DNA of 64,000 nucleotides. Origin: Alphaproteobacteria bacterium (GTDB lineage Bacteria > Pseudomonadota > Alphaproteobacteria > UBA9219 > RFNS01). The stretch covers positions 62,001 to 126,000 of the forward strand of contig WGMR01000003.1 in the NCBI GenBank assembly GCA_016124955.1, written 5' to 3'. Below are positions 46,218-55,900 of the stretch, in pieces; within the stretch, counting starts at the first letter, position 1; each line of letters begins with the position of its first letter. Below the pieces are notes generated by a model. It searched no databases. It was not told where the DNA came from and worked only from the letters and a program-made list of their open reading frames with translations. Both the position numbers and the translations under genes were made by a program.

Positions 46218-47615
46218 ATGAACAAACGCGTCCGTAACAGATTTTCGCTCCTGCGCAGTTTGGCATACGGTTTTACAGTTCTGTGCCTTTCTTCCGCAGT
46301 TTCGCTGCCTGCGGCAGCGTCGCGTCAATCCCCCAACTTTATCCGCGATGCGGAGATCGAGCATACGCTACGCACCTATGCAACGCCGCTGTTTCACGCG
46401 GCCGCTATCGACCCCTCCTCGGTCAGCATTGTTTTGATTCAGGATAACGAGCTGAACGCCTTCGTGGCCGGAGGCATGAACATTTTTATTTATACGGGCT
46501 TGCTTCAAAGCACGGATAATGCCGGACAGGTGATTGGCGTGATAGCGCACGAACTCGGGCATATTGCTGGCGGTCATCTGGTGCGCGGGGCCGAGGCGAT
46601 GAAGAATGCTTCGGCGCAGGCTGTGCTTGGAACGATCATAGGCATAGCCGCAGGTGCCTTGGCGCGCGATACGGGCGCCGCTGCCGCTACCATCGGCGGT
46701 TCAGCCGGCCTGGCGGAACGCAATTTTCTTAGTTTTAGCCGCACGCAGGAAGCTTCCGCGGATTCCGCCGGGCTCAATTACCTTGATCGCGCCGGGTTTT
46801 CTGCAAGCGGGATGCTGGAATTCCTAGATAAGCTTGCGGATCAGGAATTGCTTCCCTATGACCGCAAAAGCGAGTTTGTTCGCACGCACCCCCTTACCCA
46901 TGATCGCGTTGAAATCGTAAGGCATCATGTCGAAGAATCGCCATTCAAGGATAAAAAGTTTCCCGAAGAGTTCAACGATATGCACGAACGCATGAAGGCA
47001 AAACTTATGGGCTATATCCAGCCCGATGTTGCGTTGCTTCGCTACACCGATAAGGATAAAAAGATCACGACGCGCTATGCGCGCGCAATAGCACTTTATC
47101 GCACCAGCCAACTTGACCGGGCGCTGCCGCTTGTCGATGGGCTTATCAAAGAAGAGCCGGACAACCCGTTCTTTTACGAATTACGCGGGCAGATGTTATA
47201 TGAAAACAGCCGCGTTGAAGAAGCGGTCGGCTCTTACGCCAAGGCGGTCGAGCTGCTGGGTGATTCAGCCCTGCTCCGCACCGCTTACGCGCAGGCCTTG
47301 CTGGAAAGCAAAGATAAGTCGTTGCCCGTGACAGACAAGGCCATCGATCAGCTGCAGGAATCGTTGCGGCTGGAGCCGCGTGAACCGCTTGCCTGGCGCC
47401 TGATGGCCACGGCATGGGGCCGCAAGGGTCAAATAACGGAAAATAAAGAATATGACGGCATGGTGGTCTATGCCCTTGCCGAGGAAGCCGTGGCGCGCGG
47501 TGCCGATAAAGAAGCTAACCAATTGGCCGAGCGGGCAATTGCGCTTTTGCCAAAAGATTCAACCTATTGGATTCGCGCGCAGGACATCCGCCTAAGCACC
47601 AAGGAAGACGAATAA
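46218..47615 (+). CDS. M48-family periplasmic metalloprotease with TPR region (BepA/YfgC-like)
   Basis: The 465-residue protein has a signal peptide (about residues 10-35), then an M48 zinc peptidase domain with HELGHIAGGH and the third ligand in QEASADSAGLNYL, and a C-terminal helical TPR-like half (RTSQLDRALPLVDGLI, EEAVGSYAKAVELLG). BepA-type enzymes help outer-membrane protein assembly and degrade misassembled LptD. It lies about 75 bp after rne and is followed by a DsbA-like gene, which fits an envelope quality-control role. Confidence 0.92.
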   Translation: MNKRVRNRFSLLRSLAYGFTVLCLSSAVSLPAAASRQSPNFIRDAEIEHTLRTYATPLFHAAAIDPSSVSIVLIQDNELNAFVAGGMNIFIYTGLLQSTDNAGQVIGVIAHELGHIAGGHLVRGAEAMKNASAQAVLGTIIGIAAGALARDTGAAAATIGGSAGLAERNFLSFSRTQEASADSAGLNYLDRAGFSASGMLEFLDKLADQELLPYDRKSEFVRTHPLTHDRVEIVRHHVEESPFKDKKFPEEFNDMHERMKAKLMGYIQPDVALLRYTDKDKKITTRYARAIALYRTSQLDRALPLVDGLIKEEPDNPFFYELRGQMLYENSRVEEAVGSYAKAVELLGDSALLRTAYAQALLESKDKSLPVTDKAIDQLQESLRLEPREPLAWRLMATAWGRKGQITENKEYDGMVVYALAEEAVARGADKEANQLAERAIALLPKDSTYWIRAQDIRLSTKEDE

Positions 47616-47687
47616 ATTGACTTGTTTGTTAAAACTTGTTGTTGTCACCCTTACCAGCCAAAGTCGGCCAACCAGAAGAGGTCAAAC

Positions 47688-48443
47688 ATGTTGTTTCTCA
47701 GATATCTAGCAGCCGCGGTTTTTGCGATTACCCTCGGCATAGGCCACGCGCAAGCGGCGGACGATACGACGCTCAGCGCCAAGGAAAAGGCCGCAATCGA
47801 AGCGCTCGTTGAAGAACTTCTGGTCAACAAAAAACCTGAAATCGTCATGCAGGCGCTGCAAGAAGTGCAGGCCCGTCATGAAAAGGAAGAAGCGCAGAAA
47901 TCTGCCGCCGCAATGCAAGAGCACACTGGCAAAATCTTTGATGACCCGAACTCCCCCGTGGGCGGCAACCCGAAGGGCGATGTAACGGTCGTCGAATTTT
48001 TTGATTACCAGTGCGGCTACTGCAAGATGGCACACACAGCCATTGACGATCTGCTTAAGGCTGACAAGAATGTCCGCTTTATTTACAAGAACCTTCCGAT
48101 CCTCGGAGAGGCTTCCGTGGTTGCGGCCCATGCCGCCCTGGCTTCCGTGCATCAGGGCAAGTTTGAAGTCTTTCACAACGCGCTGATGGAAAACAAGGAA
48201 AGGCTCGATGAAGCCAACATTATGAAAATCGCCAAAAGCGCAGGTCTTGATACGACCAAGCTGAAAGCGGACATGGAAAGTGACAAGGTGAAGGCGCAGG
48301 TTCAGACCGAGCTTGACCTTGGTCAGAGCCTTGGCGTGCGCGGCACGCCTATGTTTATCATCGGCGATGAACAGTTCCCAGGCGCCCTGAACCTCGACCA
48401 GCTCAAGAAGGCGGTTGCTGACGCCCGCGCCAAGAAGGGCTAA
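47688..48443 (+). CDS. DsbA-family periplasmic thiol:disulfide oxidoreductase
   Basis: The 251-residue protein has a signal peptide ending at AQA-ADD, a helical N-terminal extension (residues 25-75, of the ScsC/Com1 kind), and a thioredoxin fold with the active site CGYC in FFDYQCGYCKMAH and the cis-Pro loop GVRGTPMFIIGD. The chosen ATG (47688) follows AGAGG and gives a proper signal peptide; the upstream frame does not. It lies between an M48 peptidase gene and aroQ. Confidence 0.92.
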   Translation: MLFLRYLAAAVFAITLGIGHAQAADDTTLSAKEKAAIEALVEELLVNKKPEIVMQALQEVQARHEKEEAQKSAAAMQEHTGKIFDDPNSPVGGNPKGDVTVVEFFDYQCGYCKMAHTAIDDLLKADKNVRFIYKNLPILGEASVVAAHAALASVHQGKFEVFHNALMENKERLDEANIMKIAKSAGLDTTKLKADMESDKVKAQVQTELDLGQSLGVRGTPMFIIGDEQFPGALNLDQLKKAVADARAKKG

Positions 48444-48455
48444 CCGGCTCCGGCC

Positions 48456-48929
48456 ATGCCTGTAAAAAAGCGCCCAAGCAGGAAGCCGCGGGTTCTGGTC
48501 CTGAACGGACCGAACCTCAATCTTGTCGGCAAGGGTGAACCCGCCATCTATGGCCGCATAACCTATGCGGACATGATGGCGGCTTGCGTCAAGCATGGCG
48601 CGGCGTTGGGGATCGAGGTTATCCATAAGCAAAGCAATCATGAAGGCGCGCTGATCGAAGCGCTCCATGACGCACGCAAGGATTGCCGTGCCGTTATCAT
48701 AAACGCCGGCGGCTTCACCCATACTTCGGTTGCACTCATGGACGCTATTCGCCTGACGGATTTGCCGGTTGTCGAGGTCCATCTCAGCAACATCTATCAG
48801 CGCGAAAAATTCCGCCACCATTCGCTGATTTCCGGGGTCGCCGCCGGGGTGATTTGCGGGTTTGGCGGCCAAGGGTATATATTTGCGCTCGATGCATTGG
48901 CGCCCCGCCTCAAATCCAGAAAAAAATAG
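48456..48929 (+). CDS. aroQ: 3-dehydroquinate dehydratase, type II
   Basis: This shikimate-pathway enzyme forms dodecamers. The 157-residue protein has NGPNLNLVGKGEPAIYG with the catalytic Tyr, KQSNHEGALIEALHDA, NAGGFTHTSVALMDA, and EVHLSNIYQREKFRHHS. A basic N-terminal extension (KKRPSRKPR) precedes the domain. It starts the conserved aroQ-accB-accC group. Confidence 0.96.
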   Translation: MPVKKRPSRKPRVLVLNGPNLNLVGKGEPAIYGRITYADMMAACVKHGAALGIEVIHKQSNHEGALIEALHDARKDCRAVIINAGGFTHTSVALMDAIRLTDLPVVEVHLSNIYQREKFRHHSLISGVAAGVICGFGGQGYIFALDALAPRLKSRKK

Positions 48930-48938
48930 GGTAAAGTG

Positions 48939-49382
48939 ATGCCGAAGTTTGATGTTGATGCAGACATGGTCCGCAAGCTTGCTACATTGCTTGAGGAAAC
49001 AGGTTTGAACGAAATCGAGTTTGCGGAAGGGGAAAAGCGCATCCGCCTCACACGTGCTGCAGCGCAGGCCGCGCTTCACCATATGCCGGCAGCCTCAGCC
49101 CCGGTCGTACCGCAGCCCGCCGCGCAGGAAACAGCCGAACAGCTTAAGGGAACCCCCGTGACCTCCCCCATGGTGGGTACGGTCTATCTTTCACCCGAAC
49201 CCAGCGCGCCGACCTTTGTAAAGGTTGGTGACAAGGTCAAGCAGGGCGATACGCTTCTTATTATCGAAGCGATGAAGGTCATGAACCCCATCAAGGCGCC
49301 CACCGGCGGGACCGTGGCGCGGATCATGGCGGCTGACGCCAAGCCTGTGGAATTCGGCGAAACGCTGCTGACCATCGAATAG
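48939..49382 (+). CDS. accB: Biotin carboxyl carrier protein of acetyl-CoA carboxylase
   Basis: The 147-residue subunit carries biotin in the first step of fatty acid synthesis. The N-terminal helix binds AccC; an Ala/Pro-rich linker (about residues 50-72) leads to the biotinyl domain with the modified Lys in EAMKVMNP. A GTG precedes the ATG chosen. It lies 9 bp after aroQ. Confidence 0.95.
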   Translation: MPKFDVDADMVRKLATLLEETGLNEIEFAEGEKRIRLTRAAAQAALHHMPAASAPVVPQPAAQETAEQLKGTPVTSPMVGTVYLSPEPSAPTFVKVGDKVKQGDTLLIIEAMKVMNPIKAPTGGTVARIMAADAKPVEFGETLLTIE

Positions 49383-49390
49383 GAACGGCT

Positions 49391-50731
49391 TTGTTCGAAA
49401 AAATCCTCATTGCCAACAGGGGCGAAATTGCCCTGCGCATCCATCGCGCTTGCCGCGAAATGGGTATTCGCACGGTTGCCGTTCATTCGGTTGCCGATGC
49501 CGATGCCATGCATGTGCGGCTGGCTGATGAAAGCGTATGCATCGGCCCCGCTCCTGCGCGTGAAAGCTATTTGAATATCCCCGCCATCCTGACGGCGGCC
49601 GCCATCACGGGTGCGGATGCTATCCATCCCGGCATCGGCTTTATGTCGGAAAATGCGCAATTTGCCGAAATGGTGGAGCAGCATGGCTTTACATGGATTG
49701 GACCATCCCCGGAACATATCCGGATCATGGGCGACAAGGTCACGGCCAAGAAAACTGCACAGGACCTTGGGCTGCCATGTGTCCCAGGCTCAGATGGTGG
49801 TTTAAAGACGGTCGATGATGCCATGAAAGCGGCCAAGAAAATCGGCTTTCCGGTTTTGATCAAGGCGGCTGCAGGCGGCGGCGGTAAGGGCATGAAGATT
49901 GCTGCGAGCGCCGAGGATCTGAAAGAAGCCTATCAACTTGCGCGCGGTGAGGCCAAGGCGGCATTCGGTAACGATGAAGTCTATATGGAAAAGTGCTTGC
50001 AAAACCCGCGGCATATAGAAATTCAGCTTTTGGGCGATACGCACGGCACGGTTTTGCATTTTGGAGAACGGGATTGTTCGATCCAGCGCCGTCACCAGAA
50101 GGTGATCGAAGAAGCGCCCTCACCCGCCCTGAACGCCGATCAACGGCAACATATTGGTACGCTGGCAGCCAAGGCGCTAACCAAGCTTGGTTACTGCAGC
50201 GCCGGGACCGTTGAATTTCTCTATGAAAACAACGAATTCTATTTCATCGAAATGAACACCCGCCTGCAAATAGAGCATACGATCACGGAAATGATCACGG
50301 GCATCGATCTTGTCCGTGAACAGATCCGCGTCGCGGCCGGGCTGCCCGTCAGCTTCAAGCAAAAGGAAATCACCTTCGACGGGCATGCGATCGAATGCCG
50401 TATCAACGCCGAAAATCCCGAAACCTTTACGCCATCCCCCGGCAAAATAAACGGCTTTCACCAGCCGGGCGGCCTTGGTGTACGGGTCGATAGCGCATTG
50501 TATGACGGGTACCGCATACCGCCGCATTATGACAGCATGATCGCGAAGCTGATCGTGCACGGAACGTCCCGTAATGAATGTCTTTTACGGTTGCGCCGCT
50601 GCCTTGAAGAGTTTGTCGTTGGCGGCATCGACACCACGCTGCCGTTACACCAGCGTATCATAAGCCAGCAGGATTTCATTAACGGTGAATACGATATCCA
50701 CTGGCTGGAAAAGTTTCTGGGCAAGAATTAG
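49391..50731 (+). CDS. accC: Biotin carboxylase subunit of acetyl-CoA carboxylase
   Basis: AccC carboxylates biotin on AccB with ATP and bicarbonate. At 446 residues it is standard in length: ILIANRGEIALRI, HPGIGFMSENAQFAE, the ATP-grasp glycine loop KAAAGGGGKGMKI, ERDCSIQRRHQKVIEEAPSP and EMNTRLQIEH. The start is a TTG after AGGAACGG, since no ATG is available before the conserved FEKILIANRG. Confidence 0.97.
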   Translation: MFEKILIANRGEIALRIHRACREMGIRTVAVHSVADADAMHVRLADESVCIGPAPARESYLNIPAILTAAAITGADAIHPGIGFMSENAQFAEMVEQHGFTWIGPSPEHIRIMGDKVTAKKTAQDLGLPCVPGSDGGLKTVDDAMKAAKKIGFPVLIKAAAGGGGKGMKIAASAEDLKEAYQLARGEAKAAFGNDEVYMEKCLQNPRHIEIQLLGDTHGTVLHFGERDCSIQRRHQKVIEEAPSPALNADQRQHIGTLAAKALTKLGYCSAGTVEFLYENNEFYFIEMNTRLQIEHTITEMITGIDLVREQIRVAAGLPVSFKQKEITFDGHAIECRINAENPETFTPSPGKINGFHQPGGLGVRVDSALYDGYRIPPHYDSMIAKLIVHGTSRNECLLRLRRCLEEFVVGGIDTTLPLHQRIISQQDFINGEYDIHWLEKFLGKN

Positions 50732-50763
50732 CCCGCTTCATTCTGCAGGGTGCCACGCGGTCA

Positions 50764-51426
50764 ATGCAGGACATCACACCGGATATTTTGCTGCGGGCCT
50801 ACGCCGCCGGCATCTTCCCTATGGCCGAAGATGCGAGCGCGAAGGAACTGTTCTGGTTCGATCCACCCATCCGTGCCATTCTTCCGCTCGATGCCGTGCA
50901 TGTGCCGCAAAGACTGCGCCGCACGGTAAAAAATCATCCCTATCAGGTCCGCATAGACACGGCCTTTGCCGAGGTGATTGCAGCCTGCGCCGAAGCGACC
51001 CCTGCGCGCAAAAAGACGTGGATCAACCGGCAGGTACGCGAGCTATATGGCGCTTTGCATGAAATGGGTCATGCCCATAGCCTTGAGGTTTGGTCGGGAC
51101 TTGAGCTGGTCGGCGGCCTATATGGTGTGCATCTCGGTGGCGCGTTTTTCGGTGAAAGCATGTTCAGCCGTGAACGCGATACCAGCAAGATCGCGTTCGT
51201 CTATCTGGCCGCGCTGATGCGGCATAACGGGTTTACCTTGCTGGATTGTCAGTTCATGACGCGGCATCTCGCGCGCTTCGGCGTGCACGATATCAGCCGT
51301 GCCGATTACCATGAAAGACTTTCCGGGGCGCTTAAACAACCCGCTCAGTTCTCGGTCGAAGGCGACTCTTCCTCGCTCGATGGCATAGCTTTATCGTTTT
51401 TGCAGGAAGTCAGCCAAATATCATAG
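50764..51426 (+). CDS. aat: Leucyl/phenylalanyl-tRNA-protein transferase
   Basis: Aat adds Leu or Phe to N-terminal Lys/Arg of proteins, marking them for ClpAP (N-degron pathway). The 220-residue protein has LLRAYAAGIFPMAED, FWFDPPIRAILPL, TWINRQVRELYGALHEMGHAHSLEVW, and GGAFFGESMFSR. The last 82 bases overlap the convergent DUF2155 gene, and the Ser/Glu-rich end is an extra tail beyond the domain. Confidence 0.95.
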   Translation: MQDITPDILLRAYAAGIFPMAEDASAKELFWFDPPIRAILPLDAVHVPQRLRRTVKNHPYQVRIDTAFAEVIAACAEATPARKKTWINRQVRELYGALHEMGHAHSLEVWSGLELVGGLYGVHLGGAFFGESMFSRERDTSKIAFVYLAALMRHNGFTLLDCQFMTRHLARFGVHDISRADYHERLSGALKQPAQFSVEGDSSSLDGIALSFLQEVSQIS

Positions 51427-51764
51427 ACCGGGTGCTCAAGCGCAGAAAGCGCGGGGTTCGAAGCGAACATCCAGCCTTGAAACCACGCCTTTCCGATCTC
51501 GCCCGGTTTGAATTCGCTGATCTCGATATAGGCGGCCGATTCCGGCATTTCTTCCGGCGGGGTCTGGCGGCATGCTCGCACCGTTACCTGCAGCGTGCCG
51601 AATAGAACCGGATCGTTCAACTTAACTTCCCGCACTTCCACACGCGCGGTTACTTTGTCCAGCATGCGCAGCACGGCGGTTGTGTATTCGCCCATGGCGC
51701 GGGCATGCGCAGGCTGCTGCCAGAAAACAGCGATCGCCAAAATTATCAGGAAAAGCCGTTCCAC
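51345..51764 (-). CDS. DUF2155 exported protein
   Basis: The 139-residue protein starts at a GTG and has a signal peptide (about residues 1-21, ending AHA). The domain is recognisable from VLRMLDKVTARVEV, FGTLQVTVRACRQTPPEE, the GWMFASNPALSALEHPVYDIWL end and two conserved cysteines. DUF2155 proteins are found next to aat in alphaproteobacteria; function unknown, probably periplasmic. Its end overlaps aat on the other strand. Confidence 0.9.
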   Translation of the reverse strand: MERLFLIILAIAVFWQQPAHARAMGEYTTAVLRMLDKVTARVEVREVKLNDPVLFGTLQVTVRACRQTPPEEMPESAAYIEISEFKPGEIGKAWFQGWMFASNPALSALEHPVYDIWLTSCKNDKAMPSSEEESPSTEN

Positions 51765-51767
51765 AGA

Positions 51768-52301
51768 TCAGGGGTGGCTGGAGGCCAGGTTCTGGTTGCT
51801 CGGGATGATTTGCCCGGCATCACCCTGCTTGTCTTTCTTTTCTTCCTTGCTGCCGTAAATCATCTGGCCAATCAGGTCATCAAGCCGCATGGGCGCTTGC
51901 GTACGGAATAGCTGGCCCTTGCCATCCGTGCTCACGGTTTCTTCATCGACCCCGACCTCGAGCGACATGTACTTGCCGCCCAAAAGACTTTCGCTGGCGA
52001 TCATGGCGATGGAATCCATCGGCAGCTTGACGGTCGGATCGACCGTGAGCTTGACCTGCACGAGGAACTGGTCCTTACCCATATCGGTAATCAGGCTTTG
52101 CCCAACCACGGACCCGACCTTATAGCCGTTGACCTTCACGTCACTGCCTATCTTGAGGCCGTCAACGCTCGGAAAGTTCGCGGTCACAATATAGCCGGAT
52201 GCCTTGTTCAGATCCGCGCTGCTGTATGCGAAGAACATGAAATAAGCCGCTACGGCAAGCACCACGGCGCCCAGGATTGTTTCAATGACGTTGCGTCCCA
52301 T
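51768..52301 (-). CDS. mlaD: MlaD-family lipid transport protein
   Basis: The 177-residue inner-membrane protein has one N-terminal helix (IETILGAVVLAVAAYFMFFAY) and an MCE domain (FPSVDGLKIGSDVKVNGYKVGSV, about residues 40-125), followed by a charged tail. MlaD hexamers form part of the Mla system that moves phospholipids between the two membranes. The other mla genes are not nearby. It lies between NDUFA12 and the DUF2155 gene. Confidence 0.92.
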   Translation of the reverse strand: MGRNVIETILGAVVLAVAAYFMFFAYSSADLNKASGYIVTANFPSVDGLKIGSDVKVNGYKVGSVVGQSLITDMGKDQFLVQVKLTVDPTVKLPMDSIAMIASESLLGGKYMSLEVGVDEETVSTDGKGQLFRTQAPMRLDDLIGQMIYGSKEEKKDKQGDAGQIIPSNQNLASSHP

Positions 52302-52313
52302 TTTATTGCTCCA

Positions 52314-52703
52314 TTACTCCGGCTTCCAGGCCTGATAATCCCCGGTTGCCTTAGCACGTTTGCCACCTTTCATGCTATGGCCCGGTGGATAGTAGGCCGA
52401 TTGCGTCCCCGTCAGGTTCGGCATATGCGGTTTCTGCCAGGTACGGTGATATTCGCTGCTTTCCTGCATTGGTGCGGGCAAGGTGTAATGCAGCCAGCCA
52501 TGCCATTCGGGCGGCACTGTGCTTGCTTCCGGTTCGTTGGTGTAAAGCACCCACCGCCGCTCGCGCCGGCCTTTTACCGCCCTGCGTTCCTTGAAATAGC
52601 GGTTGCCAAAATCATCGATGCCGACTTTTTTGCCGTGCAGCAACGTAAAGAACCATGTTCCCATCTGGGATATGGATCGGATGAAGGATATGCGTTTGGT
52701 CAT
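52314..52703 (-). CDS. NADH:ubiquinone oxidoreductase 17.2 kDa accessory subunit (NDUFA12)
   Basis: The 129-residue protein is the bacterial form of the complex I supernumerary subunit B17.2, found in alphaproteobacteria and mitochondria. The family pattern is clear: GTWFFTLLHGKKVGIDDFGNRYF, RRWVLYTNEPEAS, VPPEWHGWLHYT, W-x-KPHMPNLTGT-x-x-AY-x-PPG. The ATG at 52703 matches the family start; the open frame continues upstream. It lies upstream of mlaD. Confidence 0.94.
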   Translation of the reverse strand: MTKRISFIRSISQMGTWFFTLLHGKKVGIDDFGNRYFKERRAVKGRRERRWVLYTNEPEASTVPPEWHGWLHYTLPAPMQESSEYHRTWQKPHMPNLTGTQSAYYPPGHSMKGGKRAKATGDYQAWKPE

Positions 52704-52870
52704 GGCAAGAATCGGCCTATAACGGCGGAATAGACAGGAAAAATCTGGCAATTAGCGCAGATAGTCAAGTTTTGAGTCTAGCAAGAGATCCGTATGCTTG
52801 GGGATAAGTTTTTCCTTCATGCATCCAACATTTTGTGTCAGTCTTTCAGCTGGTTACATGATCTTGTGGT

Positions 52871-52892
52871 TTGGCCCCGGTCCTGCGGCCAA
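52871..52892. repeat. Inverted repeat before the NrdJ-like gene
   Basis: TTGGCC and GGCCAA, 10 bases apart, 18 bp upstream of the ATG. The same arms occur upstream of ilvB. It may be an operator or an mRNA hairpin close to the start codon. Confidence 0.35.
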
Positions 52893-52910
52893 GAATAGCG
52901 AAAATCGCCA

Positions 52911-55900
52911 ATGCGCCTGCAACGTTTCTATACAGCCGAGCATGAAGACGTCTATTCGGCGCTGGATTTTCGCCGCCTTGATTTCGATTATCTGGATGAA
53001 TCCGGCGATACCGAAAAAACATTGAAGGGTATCGAGGTCCCGGCTGACTGGGATTTTCAATCCATCCAGATTTTGTGCACGCAGGTTCTCTGTCAAAGCG
53101 GCATTCCTGCCAAGCTGAAGATCGCGCGCGAACCCAAGGTGCCGGAATGGCTGCGCAGCAGGATTGCCGATGATGATGCCGTCGTCGCATTGCCTGAAGA
53201 CGAACGCTACGGCCATGAAACCAGCGCAAAACAAATATTCGATCGCATCGCGGGGGCGTGGGTTCATGCCGGTTGGGCCGCCGGCTATTTTGATGGCGAA
53301 GAAGATGCACGGATCTTTTATGACGAAGTGCGCTACATGCTGGCATCGCAACTGATCAGCCCTTCGCTGCCGCAATGGAAAAAAACCGGCCTGAGCTGGG
53401 CCTATGGCATGGAGGGCGCAAGCCTTGATGGCTACAGGGTTGTGGCGGCCGCTGACGGCGTCGCGCCCGTAAAGACCGATCTCGCTTTTCCCGATATCGC
53501 GACATTAAATAAATCAAATTCATACGGCCACGCACATGGCCTGATGAACGCAGTGCGCAAACTCGATCAGCGTTTGGGTATCGAGGCCGAAACACCCGAA
53601 CCGCCCGCGCCGCGCCCCATCACGGTCGATCTTATGCATGCCGAAGCAGAGCCTTATATTAACTGGCAGCAGGACGAACAATTCAAGCTCGTCGCCATGG
53701 CGGCGGGTACGCGTATGCTGCGCGCGCAACTTGAAAATATCAGGCATGCGGCACAAGCCGAAGATGGCGGCGCCGGCCTTGCGCGCGCCATCAAAATTGC
53801 GCGCGCGATCGGCGTGCCCGAAAACATGATCGATCTGGCCCGCAGGGGCGGCGATTTTAGCAATATCACGGCCCCGGAAACGGATTGGCTCGGTGAAACG
53901 CTGCATACTTCGGGTAACAATGTCGCGCCCTATGTTGAATTGCCGCACGCCACGATGCGCGGGCTGAATGGGCACGATCAGGAAATCGCCCATCGCTGGC
54001 ACCAGCTTGAATCTTCCATCTGGCGCACGGGCAAGCCGGGCGCAATGTATTTGACGAATATCGCCGAATGGCTGACGTGCAAAAAGCCGCATGCGCAGCT
54101 TTCCTTCAGCCAGCAGAACGGCTTTTTGTTTCACGCTGATACGGCCTGTATGGATGCGAGCCTGAACGCACTACTGTTCCGCAAACAGGATGGCAGCTTC
54201 GATCTTCAGGGTTTCGAACACACCACCCGCTTGCTTACCATTGCGCTTGATATCGCGCTCGGTGTCGCCGGGTATGCCGGCGAAGACATCGCGCGCAACA
54301 CGGGTGAATATCGCCCGCTTAACCTTTCGCTCGCGAACCTGCACCCGCTTTTGCTGAGCCAGGCGATCGCCTATGACAGCGAAGCCGGTCGTGCCTATGC
54401 GGCGGCCGTCACTGCAATCATGACCGCGCAGGCCTTCGTGACATCAAGCGAACTTGCCGCAAAACTGGGAGCGTTCACCGCCTTCGCGCATGACCGCGAC
54501 AATATGCTCCGCGTTATCCGAAACAATCGGCGCGCCGTTTACGGCGAAACCACGGCATACGAAAATATCAGCGCCCAGCCCCTTCCCCTTAATCTTGGCG
54601 CCTGCCCCGATGGCACGCTTGTTGCTGCCGCGCGCACGCAATGGGATCAGGCGCTTGAGCTTGGGCATACATACGGCTATCGCAACGCCCATATTAGCAG
54701 CGTGGCAGCGGCCAGCATGCGCCCGAACCTTCTTGGCGCCGATACGGCTGGTATCGAACCCCTATCCCAGCTCGTGCAAATCAAGCAAAGCGGCACGGAA
54801 ACCTTCAGGCGCGAGCTTCATGGCGCGGTGATTGACGGCCTCGGGCAACTTGGTTATGACCCGGCCGAAGTAAAATTACTTCATGATTATACGCTCGGGG
54901 TGCTCACATTGCGCGGTGCGCCCTGTATCAACCATGCGACCTTGCTCGAACACGGCTTGACGTACGATGCGATCGACAGGGTCGAAGACGCGCTGCTTGA
55001 AAGCAACGACATACGCTTCGCCATCACGCCGTGGCAAATCGGGGTGGATTATTGCACCGAAAAGCTTGGCTTTGATGCCGAACAGCTCGAAGACCCGGCT
55101 TTTGATCTTCTTGGCGCACTCGGGTTTGCAGAAGCCGATATAATGGTAGCCAACGCATATTGCTATGGCCATGGCACGCTGGCGGATGCGCCGGAACTGA
55201 AACCCGAACATCGCCCGGTTTTTGCATGCGCGCCCGAAGGCATTGCTGACCATGATGACGGCATCAGCGCAGAAGGCATGCTATGCATGGCCGCGCAGGT
55301 GCAGCCTTTCGTAACCGGCAATGCTTGCTGCCACATTATTCTGCCGCAAGAAGCGGGCCAGCAACGCGTGCACGCGCTGTTGCAGGATGCCTGGCGCTAT
55401 GGGCTTAAGTTGTTGCAAATTACGCGTGACGCTACGTGGCTTGATCGCCCGGCTGAGCTTGAAATGGAAGCAGGCGAAGCTATGGAGGCCGCTGCGCCCG
55501 CTAACGACGATGCCCGCCCGCCCGCGCCCGAAGCGGCCACACCGATTTCTGCGGTCCAGGAAAACGCGAAAAAAATCCGCGCCATGCGCGCCCGTATGCC
55601 CGACAGGCGCAAGGGCTATACGCAAAAAGCGATCATCGGCGGCCATAAGGTTTATCTTCGTACCGGCGAATATGAAGAAGGCGGGATCGGCGAAATATTT
55701 ATCGACATGCACAAGGAAGGCGCCGCTTTCCGTTCCTTGATGAATAATTTTGCAATCGCGGTTTCGCTTGGGTTGCAATATGGCGTTCCGCTCGAAGATT
55801 TTGTGGAAGCCTTCACCTTCACGCGTTTTGAACCCGCAGGCGTCGTCGAAGGCAACGAAACCATCAAGATGGCCACATCGGTGCTTGATTACGTCTTCCG

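Noticed and set aside
47706-49082. 458-codon antisense frame under the dsbA-like gene and aroQ
   Set aside because: Crosses two well-identified genes; no start signal or domain.
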